Positions 54,390 to 63,155 of a stretch of 64,000 bases of DNA are shown piece after piece. The DNA lies in assembly GCF_022234545.1 (NCBI RefSeq), contig NZ_JAIEUI010000009.1, positions 124,001 through 188,000 on the forward strand, given 5' to 3'. Positions within the stretch are counted from its first letter, which is position 1. Every line of letters begins with the position of its first letter. The DNA comes from Paenibacillus piscarius (GTDB lineage Bacteria; Bacillota; Bacilli; Paenibacillales; Paenibacillaceae). The notes under the pieces are model-generated. The model worked only from the letters and a program-made list of their open reading frames with translations, was not told where the DNA came from and made no database searches. The position numbers were made by a program, and so were the translations under genes.

Positions 54390-55522
54390 AGGTCGCTTAT
54401 ATCGATCACACCGCGAAGTGGAGCGGCGGCGAGGTAGCCCTGTTCAACATTCTCACCAATATCGGTGAGCAGATTGAGCCGCTGGTGATTCTGGCGGAGG
54501 AAGGTACACTGGCAGAACGGCTGCGGGAGAGAGGCATTGATGTGCGGATTGTCCCGCTGGATGAGAGCATCCGCACCCGCGGGCGTAATACGGTGAATCT
54601 CGGCGCTCCGGCGGCTGCGCTGAAGCTGCTGTCCTACGGCCGGGGGCTGGCCCCGCTGCTGAAGGAAGAGAAGGTGGATTGTGTGCACACCAATTCCCTG
54701 AAATCGGCCTTCTACGGAGCAGTGGCTGCCAAAAAAGCCGGCGTGCCGCTGATCTGGCACATCCGCGATCACATCGGAGCGCCTTACCTGAAGCCGGTTG
54801 TCGCCAAGGCGATCCGGCTGCTGTCACGCCTCTTGCCGAACGGCGTCATTGCCAACTCGCATTCCACGCTGAACGCGCTGGAGCTGCCGCGCTCGAAGAA
54901 GACGCTGGTTGTCTACTCGGCGTTCGCCAAGGCCATCGGCGAGGGCATCGCGAAGCGCGAGCAGAAGGACTTCAACGTCCTGCTGGTCGGCCGTCTGGCC
55001 CATTGGAAGGGCCAGCACATTGTGCTGGAGGCCGCCAAGGCCTTCAAGCAGGACAGCCGGGTGAAGTTCTGGCTGGCCGGGGACGCCCTGTTCGGAGAAG
55101 AGGAATACAAGCAGGAATTAATTCAGCAGATGCAGCGGGACGGCATTACCAATGTCAGCCTGCTGGGTCATGTGGATGATATACAAGGACTGATGAGCAG
55201 AGCAGATCTGCTGATCCATACATCTATCACACCTGAGCCGTTCGGCCAGGTCATTGTTGAAGGAATGGCGGCCGGACTGCCGGTAATCGCCTCTAACGAA
55301 GGCGGGCCGGTGGAGATCGTGGTTCCCGGCGAGACGGGGCTGCTGATCCAGCCGGGAGATCCCGCTGTGCTTGCAGAATCCATCACCTGGATGCTGAACC
55401 ATCCCGAAGAGCGCAGACGGATGGCGGAGCAGGGAATGAAGCGGGTGAAGGAGCATTTTGTCATCGAGAACACGGTTAAGGACATTGTCAATTACTACAA
55501 GGGTCTGCTGGCTGCAACCTGA
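54383..55522 (+). CDS. Family 4 glycosyltransferase
   Basis: 379 residues. GT-B fold with N-terminal YIDHTAKWSGGEVALFN, VLLVGRLAHWKGQHIVLEAA and the donor motif HTSITPEPFGQVIVEGMAAG then LPVIASNEGGPVEIV. The acceptor and donor sugars are not readable. Part of a run of three GT4 genes in tight succession. Confidence 0.93.
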   Translation: MLKVAYIDHTAKWSGGEVALFNILTNIGEQIEPLVILAEEGTLAERLRERGIDVRIVPLDESIRTRGRNTVNLGAPAAALKLLSYGRGLAPLLKEEKVDCVHTNSLKSAFYGAVAAKKAGVPLIWHIRDHIGAPYLKPVVAKAIRLLSRLLPNGVIANSHSTLNALELPRSKKTLVVYSAFAKAIGEGIAKREQKDFNVLLVGRLAHWKGQHIVLEAAKAFKQDSRVKFWLAGDALFGEEEYKQELIQQMQRDGITNVSLLGHVDDIQGLMSRADLLIHTSITPEPFGQVIVEGMAAGLPVIASNEGGPVEIVVPGETGLLIQPGDPAVLAESITWMLNHPEERRRMAEQGMKRVKEHFVIENTVKDIVNYYKGLLAAT

Positions 55523-55625
55523 CCGTCCGGACTCTGAATGACGCCAGGGCTTGCATCAACATCTGTCACTTCCATGCGTTCACGGCTTGATGATGCTGCT
55601 CCATAAAACTTTGAGGATGATTCAC

Positions 55626-56726
55626 ATGAAAATTGCGATCGCGCACGATTATTTAATCCAGATGGGCGGAGCGGAGCGGGTGGTGGAGGTCTTTCATCAC
55701 ATGTATCCGGAGGCTCCGATCTTCACAACGGTATTTAACGGAAGCCGCCTGACCGATAACCTCAAAGATGCGGATATCCGGGCCTCGTGGCTGCAGAAAA
55801 TTCCGGGCGTGAAGCAGAATTTCAAGGGAGTGCTGCCGCTCTATCCCATGGCGGTCCGCGATCTGGACTTCAGCGGGTATGACATCGTCTTAAGCTCCAG
55901 CAGTGCTTTTATGAAAAGCATTCAGGTGCCCGAGTCCACCTTCCATCTGTGTTACTGCCACACCCCCATGCGCTTCGCCTGGGACTACGACACGTATATG
56001 GAACGGCAGTCCAATTCGGGATTGTTCAAAAAACTGCTCAAGGTCTACATGCAGCGCCTGAAGAGCTGGGACCAGCGCACTTCCAAAAATGTCAACCAGT
56101 TCGTAGCCAATTCTTCGGTGGTGAAGACGCGGATACAGAATTATTACCACCGAGATTCCGATGTGATCTTCCCGCCGATCAATACGTCCCGCTTCACCAG
56201 CTCTCCGAACATCGGGGATTACTATCTGATTGTCTCCCGGCTGGTCTCCTACAAACGGATTGACCTGGCGGTGGAGGCGTTCAACCGTAACGGCCTCAAG
56301 CTGTATATTGTGGGTGACGGGCCGGACCGCAAGCGGCTGGAGGGCATGGCCAAGGGCAATGTCTCCTTCCTGGGCCGGCTGGCGGATGAAGAGGTGACGG
56401 GACTGATGTCGCAGTGCCGGGCGTTTATTTTTCCGGGAGAGGAAGACTTCGGGATTACACCGCTGGAGGCCAACGCTGCAGGAAGACCGGTCATTGCCTA
56501 CCAGGCCGGCGGAGCGCTGGATACGATAATTCCTTATGTCAACGGCGTCTTCTTCCCGCACCAGGAGGTTGACGATATGCTTAAGGCCATTGATGAGGTG
56601 GAATCCTATTCGTGGGATATCGACCAGATTATGGGCCATGCGCGCAAATTCGATGAGCAGGCGTTTATGGTCCGGTTCAAGCAGTATGTGGAACAGGCCT
56701 ACGTCAATTTCCTAAGAGGAGGATGA
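55626..56726 (+). CDS. Family 4 glycosyltransferase
   Basis: 366 residues from ATG 55626, with GAGGATGAT upstream; an earlier in-frame start at 55551 lacks a site and conservation. KIAIAHDYLIQMGGAERVVE at the start, CYCHTPMRFAWD, LIVSRLVSYKRIDLAVEA and donor motif FPGEEDFGITPLEANAAG. The HTPMRYxWD-type segment is typical of WbaZ-like mannosyltransferases, which fits a mannose donor from ManC, but this is inference. Confidence 0.92.
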   Translation: MKIAIAHDYLIQMGGAERVVEVFHHMYPEAPIFTTVFNGSRLTDNLKDADIRASWLQKIPGVKQNFKGVLPLYPMAVRDLDFSGYDIVLSSSSAFMKSIQVPESTFHLCYCHTPMRFAWDYDTYMERQSNSGLFKKLLKVYMQRLKSWDQRTSKNVNQFVANSSVVKTRIQNYYHRDSDVIFPPINTSRFTSSPNIGDYYLIVSRLVSYKRIDLAVEAFNRNGLKLYIVGDGPDRKRLEGMAKGNVSFLGRLADEEVTGLMSQCRAFIFPGEEDFGITPLEANAAGRPVIAYQAGGALDTIIPYVNGVFFPHQEVDDMLKAIDEVESYSWDIDQIMGHARKFDEQAFMVRFKQYVEQAYVNFLRGG

Positions 56727-56730
56727 ATGT

Positions 56731-58071
56731 ATGAAACTCGCAGTTATCGGTACCGGCTATGTAGGACTTGTATCAGGCGTGTGCTTCACCCTGAATGGAA
56801 ATCATGTCATTTGCGTGGATAAGGATGAGCAGAAGATTGAGAAGCTGAACCGGATGGAGTCCCCGATCTATGAGCCGGGTATTGAGGCCCTGATCGAGAT
56901 GAATCTGCGGGAGGGCCGGCTGAGCTTCTCTTCCAATCTGAAGGAATCGGTCCGCCGGTCAGATATCGTCATTCTGGCGGTGGGCACACCTTCCCTGCCG
57001 GGCGGCGAAGCCGATCTAAGATATATTGAAGGCGCGGCTGCCGAGATTGCCCAGGCGATGGAAGGCTACAAGATTATTATGACCAAGTCGACCGTACCTG
57101 TAGGCACCAATGAGCGAATCCGCAACCTGATTGCCTCGCACACCCATCATCCCTTCGACATCGTCTCCGCGCCTGAATTCCTCCGTGAAGGCTCTGCCAT
57201 CCGTGACACCCTGCATCCGGACCGGATCGTCATCGGACTGGATAATCCTTCGCTTGAGCCGATGATGCGCGAGCTGCACCAGGGATTTACAGAGAATGTG
57301 TTCGTTACCGATATCCGCAGCGCCGAGATGATTAAGTATGCGTCCAATGCTTTCTTGGCGACGAAGATCTCGTTCATTAATGAGATTGCCAACATTTGCG
57401 AAAAGGTGGGAGCCGACGTAACCGAGGTGGCCGAGGGGATGGGGATGGACCGGAGAATCGGATCGACCTTCCTGCAGGCCGGCATCGGCTATGGCGGCTC
57501 CTGCTTCCCGAAGGATACCAATGCGCTGATCCAGATTGCCGGCAATGTGGATTATGAGTTCAAGCTGCTCAAATCGGTCGTCGAGGTCAACAAGGACCAG
57601 CGGTTCATGATTATCTCGAAGCTTCATGAATCGCTTGGCAGCCTGCGCGGTGCCGAGATCGGCATCTGGGGCCTGGCGTTCAAGCCGAACACCGACGATG
57701 TACGCGAGGCCCCGGCCCGCGAGATTGTGGAGGCGCTGGTGGCGGAGGGAGCCATCGTGAAGCTGTACGATCCAATCGCTGCGGATAACTTCCGCCGGGA
57801 ATACGACCACCCGCAGCTGCGCTGGTGCGGACTGGCGGAGGAGGCGGCCGAAGGCAGCGATGCGGTCTGCCTGCTGACCGACTGGAGCCAGTTCAAGGAG
57901 ATCAACCTGCATGTGCTGGCCGGAAGCATGCGCCGCAAGGTGCTGATCGACGGCCGCAACGTCTACACCAAGGAGCAGATCGAGGGCACCGGCCTAGAGT
58001 ACATCTCCGTCGGCCGCCCGCAGATGGGCGGGCTTAGCGGCTACTCGCCGAGCGTCGCCGGCGCGGTGTAG
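56731..58071 (+). CDS. ugd: UDP-glucose 6-dehydrogenase
   Basis: 446 residues. N-terminal NAD-binding GTGYVGLVSGVCF, TKSTVPVGTN, and the catalytic Cys in GIGYGGSCFPKD (about 260), C-terminal FKPNTDDVREAPA. Oxidises UDP-glucose to UDP-glucuronate for the polymer. GGAGGATG sits before the ATG, five bases after the previous gene. A GC-rich hairpin, GCCGGGGG/CCCCCGGC (58073-58100), follows without a T tail. Confidence 0.96.
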   Translation: MKLAVIGTGYVGLVSGVCFTLNGNHVICVDKDEQKIEKLNRMESPIYEPGIEALIEMNLREGRLSFSSNLKESVRRSDIVILAVGTPSLPGGEADLRYIEGAAAEIAQAMEGYKIIMTKSTVPVGTNERIRNLIASHTHHPFDIVSAPEFLREGSAIRDTLHPDRIVIGLDNPSLEPMMRELHQGFTENVFVTDIRSAEMIKYASNAFLATKISFINEIANICEKVGADVTEVAEGMGMDRRIGSTFLQAGIGYGGSCFPKDTNALIQIAGNVDYEFKLLKSVVEVNKDQRFMIISKLHESLGSLRGAEIGIWGLAFKPNTDDVREAPAREIVEALVAEGAIVKLYDPIAADNFRREYDHPQLRWCGLAEEAAEGSDAVCLLTDWSQFKEINLHVLAGSMRRKVLIDGRNVYTKEQIEGTGLEYISVGRPQMGGLSGYSPSVAGAV

Positions 58072-58119
58072 GGCCGGGGGCGGGGGCCCGGTCCCCCGGC
58101 TTCCCGGCCGGGACTGCCG

Positions 58120-58205
58120 GGTGCGAGCGTCCCTGGCTGTATGCTGGGACGGCCGGATGCGCTCGTCCCTGGCTGTACGCTGGGCCGGCCGGATGCGCTC
58201 GTCCC
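58120..58205. repeat. 36-bp tandem repeat, about 2.4 copies
   Basis: Units share GGATGCGCTCGTCCCTGGCT followed by GTACGCTGGG and CCGGCC. It directly precedes the 51-bp tandem array and also keeps a multiple of three. Confidence 0.75.
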
Positions 58206-58216
58206 GCCGCCCCGCG

Positions 58217-58590
58217 CCGATGAGGTGCACTTAATGCACCTGAATTCACAGATAGCGGGCGGAACGGGCGAATGAGGTGCACAAATGCACTAGAATCCGC
58301 AGATAGCGGGCTGAACGAGCGAATGAGGTGTATAAATGCACTTGAAATCGGAGTTAGTTGGCTGAACGAGCGAATGAAATGTATAAATGCACTTGAATTC
58401 GCAGATAGCGGCCCGAACGCGCGAATGAGGTGCATTAATGCACCTGAATTCATAGATAGTTGGCGGAACGCGCGAATGAAGTGTATAAATGCACTTGAAT
58501 TCGTAGATAGTGGGCTAAACGCGCGAATATCGCAGATAGTTGGCTGAACGAGCGAATGAGGAGCATTAATGCACTTGAATCCATCGCTGC
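58217..58590. repeat. 51-bp tandem repeat array with palindromic core
   Basis: Six full units plus two partial ones, each beginning ATGAGGTGCA-like and ending CGAACGCGCGA-like. Each unit carries GTGCA-N4-TGCAC; in the fifth unit it is a perfect 18-bp palindrome AGGTGCATTAATGCACCT (58427-58444). Because 51 is a multiple of three, both strands stay open: plus-strand unit ERMRCINALEFADSGLN, 17 residues. I do not believe it is translated. Confidence 0.88.
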
Positions 58591-58667
58591 TTTCCGCCGC
58601 GAGATGGAGCGGCAACGCCTTGGAACAAGCGGCACTTAGCGTCTTTAAGTTTCTCATCTGCAAGAAA

Positions 58668-58745
58668 GGCAGCAACCAGGGTTTCAACTGTCCTGCAGAA
58701 TAGCAGGCGCAAATCAGGGTTTTAACTGCCGCGCAAATATATCGG
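58668..58745. repeat. Degenerate 38-bp direct repeat
   Basis: GGCAGCAACCAGGGTTTCAA at 58668 and GGCGCAAATCAGGGTTTTAA at 58706, a period of 38 bp with several changes. The region 58591-59045 otherwise holds only repeat copy 2. Confidence 0.6.
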
Positions 58746-58856
58746 CAATCCGGCAGCCCCTTGCCGCACCAACAAGCGGCCATAGCCGGATCTTTAGCCG
58801 GGAGCTTCGCCTGTGGGCGAAGCCGAATAAGCCCAGCCTGTTATTGAACGGAACGG

Positions 58857-58976
58857 AGAGGAATTTTGGAGCTGTAGGAGCGGTAGCGTCCGCCTTTGTC
58901 TCCGGATTTCTACCGCAATCTGCGGTCTAAATCAGGAAATTTGGAGACAACAGCGGCCGGAAGCCCAAACATTCCT
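58857..58976 (+). repeat. 120-bp structured intergenic repeat, copy 2
   Basis: Full-length match to copy 1 at 52186-52305. The long stem is TTGTCTCCGGATTTC (arm 1) with GAAATTTGGAGACAA (arm 2); where arm 1 changed, arm 2 keeps pairing or G-U wobble. The inner stem ACCGC/GCGGT is identical while its loop differs. It lies about 85 bp before manC. Confidence 0.88.
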
Positions 58977-59060
58977 TGCAGTGACCCTCATAACAGCCTG
59001 CACTTATTCCTCCCGAACACAAGAAACACCCAATAACATTACGATATGGAGGGTTCCCAT

Positions 59061-60434
59061 ATGAAACTGGTACTTTTATCAGGCGGTTCAGGTAAGCGGC
59101 TCTGGCCTTTGTCCAATGATTCACGGTCCAAGCAATTTCTGAAGGTGCTGGAGAGCCCGGCAGGCGAACCGGAATCGATGGTTCAGCGCGTATGGAGACA
59201 GCTCGAGGAGAATGGCTTGGCAGAGTCCTCGTATCTTGCGACCGGACGCAGCCAGGTGGAGATGATTCAGAGCCAGCTCGGCAGCGGGGTGCCGATTATC
59301 GTGGAACCGGAACGGCGGGATACCTTCCCGGCCATTGCGCTGACCGCTGCGTATCTGTATTCCATCGCAGGTGTCTCGCCCAGCGAGACTGTGGCGATTC
59401 TGCCGGTGGACCCGTATGTGGAGTCTTCCTTTTTTGAAACGGTGCAGCAGCTTGAGAACACGATGCTGGTGAGCGGGGCGAATCTGGCGCTGATGGGCGT
59501 CGTTCCCGAACATGCGTCAGAGAAGTACGGCTATATCATTCCAACGGATGCCGAGCCGGGCGCAAGCGGATACCTGCAGGTGAGCCATTTCCAGGAGAAG
59601 CCGGACCGTGAGCAGGCCGAGGAGCTGATCCGCCGGAACGCCCTGTGGAACTGCGGGGTATTCGCCTTCCGGCTGGGCTATCTGCTGGACATTCTGCAGC
59701 GCAAAGGCCTGCCGCTGAACTACGAAGAGCTGCAGAAGCAGTATAAACTGCTGTCCTCGATCAGCTTCGACTATGAAGTGGTGGAGAAAGAGGAGAATAT
59801 TGTGGTTCAGCCGTACGCCGGATTCTGGAAGGACCTGGGCACCTGGAACACGCTGACCGAGGAGATGACCAATAACCTGGTCGGCAAAGGCTTCGTAACC
59901 GCAGACTCCGAAGGCACCTCCCTGATTAACGAGCTGGATATTCCGGTGACGGTGATTGGGGCCAAAGATCTGATCGTAGCGGCCAGCCCGGATGGAATTC
60001 TGGTAACCCACAAGACGGAGAGCCCGCGGATTAAGGAGGTGCTGAAGTCTTTTGAACAGAGACCAATGTATGAAGAACGCCGCTGGGGCCACTACAAGGT
60101 AATTGACTATGTGAAATACGATGAAGGCAATGAGGTGCTGACCAAGCGGATCTTCATCAATGAGGGCAAAAACATCAGCTACCAGATGCACCACAAGCGC
60201 AGTGAAATCTGGACCTTTGTCAGCGGGGCAGCCAGCATAGTGATCAATGAGAAGCTGCATAATGTGAAAGCGGGCGATGTGGTACGGATTCCTGAAGGAA
60301 CCAAGCATGCTATCCTGGCCCTGACCGATGTGGAGTTCATTGAGGTGCAGACCGGCTCGGAGCTGGTGGAAGAAGATAATATCCGCATTACCCTGGATTG
60401 GGAGGATATTGAGCTGCATCAGTTTATTTCATAG
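59061..60434 (+). CDS. manC: Mannose-1-phosphate guanylyltransferase (possible bifunctional ManC)
   Basis: 457 residues from ATG 59061 behind TGGAGGG. Nucleotidyltransferase domain (LSGGSGKRLWPLSND, then KQFL; IVEPERRDTFPAIALTAAYL; FQEKPDR) to about 285, then a type II phosphomannose isomerase cupin: VLTKRIFINEGKNISYQMHH, HKRSEIWTFVSG and VRIPEGTKHAI. It makes GDP-mannose, and possibly interconverts fructose-6-P and mannose-6-P. It is the only mannose-nucleotide gene of the cluster and places mannose in the polymer by inference. Confidence 0.94.
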   Translation: MKLVLLSGGSGKRLWPLSNDSRSKQFLKVLESPAGEPESMVQRVWRQLEENGLAESSYLATGRSQVEMIQSQLGSGVPIIVEPERRDTFPAIALTAAYLYSIAGVSPSETVAILPVDPYVESSFFETVQQLENTMLVSGANLALMGVVPEHASEKYGYIIPTDAEPGASGYLQVSHFQEKPDREQAEELIRRNALWNCGVFAFRLGYLLDILQRKGLPLNYEELQKQYKLLSSISFDYEVVEKEENIVVQPYAGFWKDLGTWNTLTEEMTNNLVGKGFVTADSEGTSLINELDIPVTVIGAKDLIVAASPDGILVTHKTESPRIKEVLKSFEQRPMYEERRWGHYKVIDYVKYDEGNEVLTKRIFINEGKNISYQMHHKRSEIWTFVSGAASIVINEKLHNVKAGDVVRIPEGTKHAILALTDVEFIEVQTGSELVEEDNIRITLDWEDIELHQFIS

Positions 60435-60553
60435 GACTATCATAGGCCCAACTTATCTATTTAACCAATTGTTACAGAATCAAAACAGGTACACAGAACT
60501 ATTTATTCGGTAATTTTCGCGTTTGCTCTACAAAAAAATTGCATAAAGACGAT

Positions 60554-60695
60554 ACTTACGGTAAGAGGGATTGATCCTTCCAATACGACAAAGGCAAACC
60601 TGCTCGAAAGACAGGGACGCAAAGCTATAGGGCCTTCGCAAGAGTGGCAGCCTGGCTACCGAAAGGAAGAGGGAAATTGAAAACTTACCGTAAGT
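60554..60695 (+). promoter_or_regulatory. 12-bp long-range complementarity bracketing the riboswitch
   Basis: ACTTACGGTAAG (60554-60565) is the exact reverse complement of CTTACCGTAAGT (60684-60695), which covers codons 3-7 of the GH26 gene. Pairing would hide the start region and enclose the aptamer. Each arm is also self-palindromic, so it is not conclusive. Confidence 0.4.
60586..60662 (+). ncRNA. Class I c-di-GMP riboswitch (GEMM-I)
   Basis: The conserved order is present: GGCAAACC, the P2 hairpin CCTG-CTCGAAAGA-CAGG with a GAAA tetraloop, GGGACGCAAAGC, TATAGGG, a variable P3 arm, then TGGCAGCC and GGCTACCG. It lies immediately before the GH26 start, with AAGGAAG right after the aptamer and no terminator, so control is probably translational. 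Confidence 0.93.
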
Positions 60696-62968
60696 CTCGT
60701 TTGCTCTGTGCTATGTTGTTGCTGGCTGTATTTGTGTCTGCTGTACCGCTCGGAATGGGCATAGCCCCGTCACCGGTCAAGGCGGCTTCCGCTGCCGGAA
60801 TGCCCGTGAACCTCAACGCTTCGGCCGAGGCGGTCAAGCTGCTGAACAATCTCTACGAGATCTCAGGAAATGGCATTATCTCAGGTCAGCATGACTATTT
60901 CGAGAGTCCGGATGAGCTTAGCAACAAGCTGAAGGGAACCAGCGGACATTATGCGGCACTGCACGGTTATGAGCTGGGAGCGATTGGCGGACAGACGGAG
61001 AGCGGAGTAGCCGCTCAGCGCAAGAATATTGTGTGGAGTGCGACGAACTGGTCGAGAGCGGGCGGCATTGTCGCCATGACGTTCCATCAGAGCCTGCCGG
61101 GCACGAAGTACGAGTGGTCCAATGTACAGAAGCCGCTCAGCCAGGCGGAATTCAACAAATACGTAACCCCCGGCACTCCTCAGTATAATGCGCTGATTGC
61201 CGATCTGGATAAAGTGGCTGTTTCCCTGAAAAGCCTCCGTGATGCCAAAGTCCCCATCCTCTGGAGACCTTACCACGAGATGAACGGCGGCTGGTTCTGG
61301 TGGGGTAAGAAGACAAATTTCACTGCGCTATGGAATATTATGTATGACCGTTTCGTTAACGTTCATCAATTAAATAATCTGCTGTGGGTATGGAACCCGA
61401 ATGCGCCTAACTCGAACTCCGACCCGTATGACCGGACGTTCCCGGGGGCCGACAAGGTGGATGTGCTGGCAGCAGATATATATAACAATGATTATTCGAA
61501 CAGATATCATGATGACCTGGTTACGCTGGCTGCCGGCAAGCCGATTGGAATCGGCGAGAACGGTGAAATGCCGAATATCTCCAAGCTGAAGCTGACCCAG
61601 CAGAAATATGTGTTCATGATGAACTGGGGCAAGATGCTCTATGAGAACAACAGCACAACGACGATCAAGAACTTCATGAATGACAGCTATACCTTAACCC
61701 GGGATCAGTATAAAAGCTGGACAGCGCCGGCGGCGTCACCGTCACCGGCAGCAACGCCAACGCCCACGTTGACCCCGTCACCAACGGCAACACCGACACT
61801 GGCGCCAACAGCAACACCGGCGCCTACGGTGACCCCGGCATCTACAGTGACACCGTCACCAACGCCAACACCGGTAATGGTTGGTTTGCCGCCGGCAGCG
61901 CCTGTCCAGAAGCCGGTTCCGGGTGAACCGGAGCAGGCTTACACCCGGAATGGTCTGCTTGGAGAATACTTCAAGAATATGACGCTGTCCGGAACTCCTG
62001 TAATGGTGCGGAATGATGATGTTATCAGCTTCAACTGGCGTCAGGGCACGCCTAATGCCGCGCTTGGCACCGACTACTTCTCCATCCGCTGGACCGGCCA
62101 GATTAAGCCTGCGTATAGCGAGACTTACCAGTTCTACACCACTTCGGATGACGGCATCCGCTTATGGGTGAACGGTACAGCGGTCATTGACAGCTGGGTG
62201 AAGCAGAGCGGGACTGCACGCACAGGCAGCATCGCCCTTAGCGCCGGACAATTATACGATATTAAGGTAGAGTATTACGAGAACGCAGGCGATGCCAATG
62301 TCCATCTGATGTGGCAGAGCCCCAGCCAGGCGAAGGGGACGGTTCCGGCCAGCGCGCTGTTCTCGCTTCCCGTGAACGATGCACCAGCGGTAACTCCAAC
62401 GCCAACAGCCACACCAACGCCGGCAGCCGCACCAACACCTGCGCCGACACCAGCATCAACACCAGTATCTGCACCAACGCCGACAGCTGCACCTGTTCCA
62501 TCACCGGTGAATCCTCCGGCGGAGGCTCCGGCAGCCAATGGGCTGTACGCGGAATACTTCAATAATATGACGCTCACAGGTGCTCCCGCTGTGGTGCGCA
62601 CCGATGCCGTAATTGAATTCAACTGGCGGCAAGGTTCGCCGGATGCCGCGATCGGCATAGATTACTTCTCTGTACGGTGGAGCGGCAAGCTGAAGCCGCT
62701 GTATACCGAGACCTACCAGTTCTATACCCACTCCGATGACGGTGTCCGCGTGCGGATCAACGGCGAGCTGGTTATCGACAGCTGGGTGAAGCAGAGCGGC
62801 ACCGAGCGCATGGGCAGCATCAGCCTGAATGCAGGTGAGCTGTATGATATTCAGGTAGAATATTACGAGAATCAGGGAGATGCCAAGGCGCGGCTGATGT
62901 GGGAGAGCCCCAGCCAGGCCAAAGGAACAGTTCCGGCCAGCGCGTTGTTCCTCCCATCCGCTTCGTAG
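60677..62968 (+). CDS. Secreted GH26 endo-beta-mannanase-like enzyme with two PA14 domains
   Basis: 763 residues from TTG 60677, behind GGAAGAGGG; upstream codons belong to the riboswitch. Signal peptide (to about 36). GH26 barrel about 45-355, with acid/base Glu 201 in RPYHEMNGGWFWW and nucleophile Glu 294 in IGIGENGEMP. A Pro/Thr linker (about 360-415), PA14 domain 1 (about 425-570), a second Pro/Thr linker, PA14 domain 2 (about 625-760). PA14 domains bind carbohydrate. Probably cleaves beta-mannan, either plant-derived or the cell's own polymer; the neighbouring manC and the c-di-GMP switch favour the latter. Confidence 0.93.
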   Translation: MKTYRKSRLLCAMLLLAVFVSAVPLGMGIAPSPVKAASAAGMPVNLNASAEAVKLLNNLYEISGNGIISGQHDYFESPDELSNKLKGTSGHYAALHGYELGAIGGQTESGVAAQRKNIVWSATNWSRAGGIVAMTFHQSLPGTKYEWSNVQKPLSQAEFNKYVTPGTPQYNALIADLDKVAVSLKSLRDAKVPILWRPYHEMNGGWFWWGKKTNFTALWNIMYDRFVNVHQLNNLLWVWNPNAPNSNSDPYDRTFPGADKVDVLAADIYNNDYSNRYHDDLVTLAAGKPIGIGENGEMPNISKLKLTQQKYVFMMNWGKMLYENNSTTTIKNFMNDSYTLTRDQYKSWTAPAASPSPAATPTPTLTPSPTATPTLAPTATPAPTVTPASTVTPSPTPTPVMVGLPPAAPVQKPVPGEPEQAYTRNGLLGEYFKNMTLSGTPVMVRNDDVISFNWRQGTPNAALGTDYFSIRWTGQIKPAYSETYQFYTTSDDGIRLWVNGTAVIDSWVKQSGTARTGSIALSAGQLYDIKVEYYENAGDANVHLMWQSPSQAKGTVPASALFSLPVNDAPAVTPTPTATPTPAAAPTPAPTPASTPVSAPTPTAAPVPSPVNPPAEAPAANGLYAEYFNNMTLTGAPAVVRTDAVIEFNWRQGSPDAAIGIDYFSVRWSGKLKPLYTETYQFYTHSDDGVRVRINGELVIDSWVKQSGTERMGSISLNAGELYDIQVEYYENQGDAKARLMWESPSQAKGTVPASALFLPSAS

Positions 62969-63155
62969 CCCTCCCAAGGTCCGCAGCTGTATTCATGCAT
63001 GGCGCTGATACTGGTTAAGACGTTACAATTCTATATCCTGATAAGCCTGCTCTACCGGCCCTGCTGCTCAGCAGGGCTACTGAGCTATAGACGCTGTGCA
63101 GGCGTCTGGCTCTCCTGACGCACAGGAAGCACCAGGCTGGAGAAAGGAGATACCA
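62969..63155 (+). other. Intergenic leader of second GH26 gene
   Basis: Two clear hairpins: GCCCTGCT-GCTC-AGCAGGGC (63057-63078 region) and GACGC-TGTGCAG-GCGTC just after. A GAGCTATAG segment recalls GEMM, but the remaining GEMM-I consensus is missing, so I do not call a riboswitch. AGAAAGGAGA precedes the TTG start. Confidence 0.45.

Noticed and set aside
58272..58547. A 91-residue Cys-containing repeat peptide on the plus strand
   Set aside because: Same reason: repeat periodicity keeps the frame open, and no start signal is convincing.
58217..58590. CRISPR array
   Set aside because: The repeats are regular and palindromic, but the sequence between palindromes is itself repeated rather than unique, and no cas gene is present.
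58034..58783. A 249-residue protein on the minus strand across the tandem repeats
   Set aside because: It is open only because the repeat units are multiples of three; no ribosome site, and it starts and ends in unrelated non-coding sequence.
63040..63155. Second GEMM riboswitch
   Set aside because: Only a GAGCTATAG fragment resembles it; the GGCAAACC, GAAA tetraloop and GGGACGCAAAG blocks are absent.
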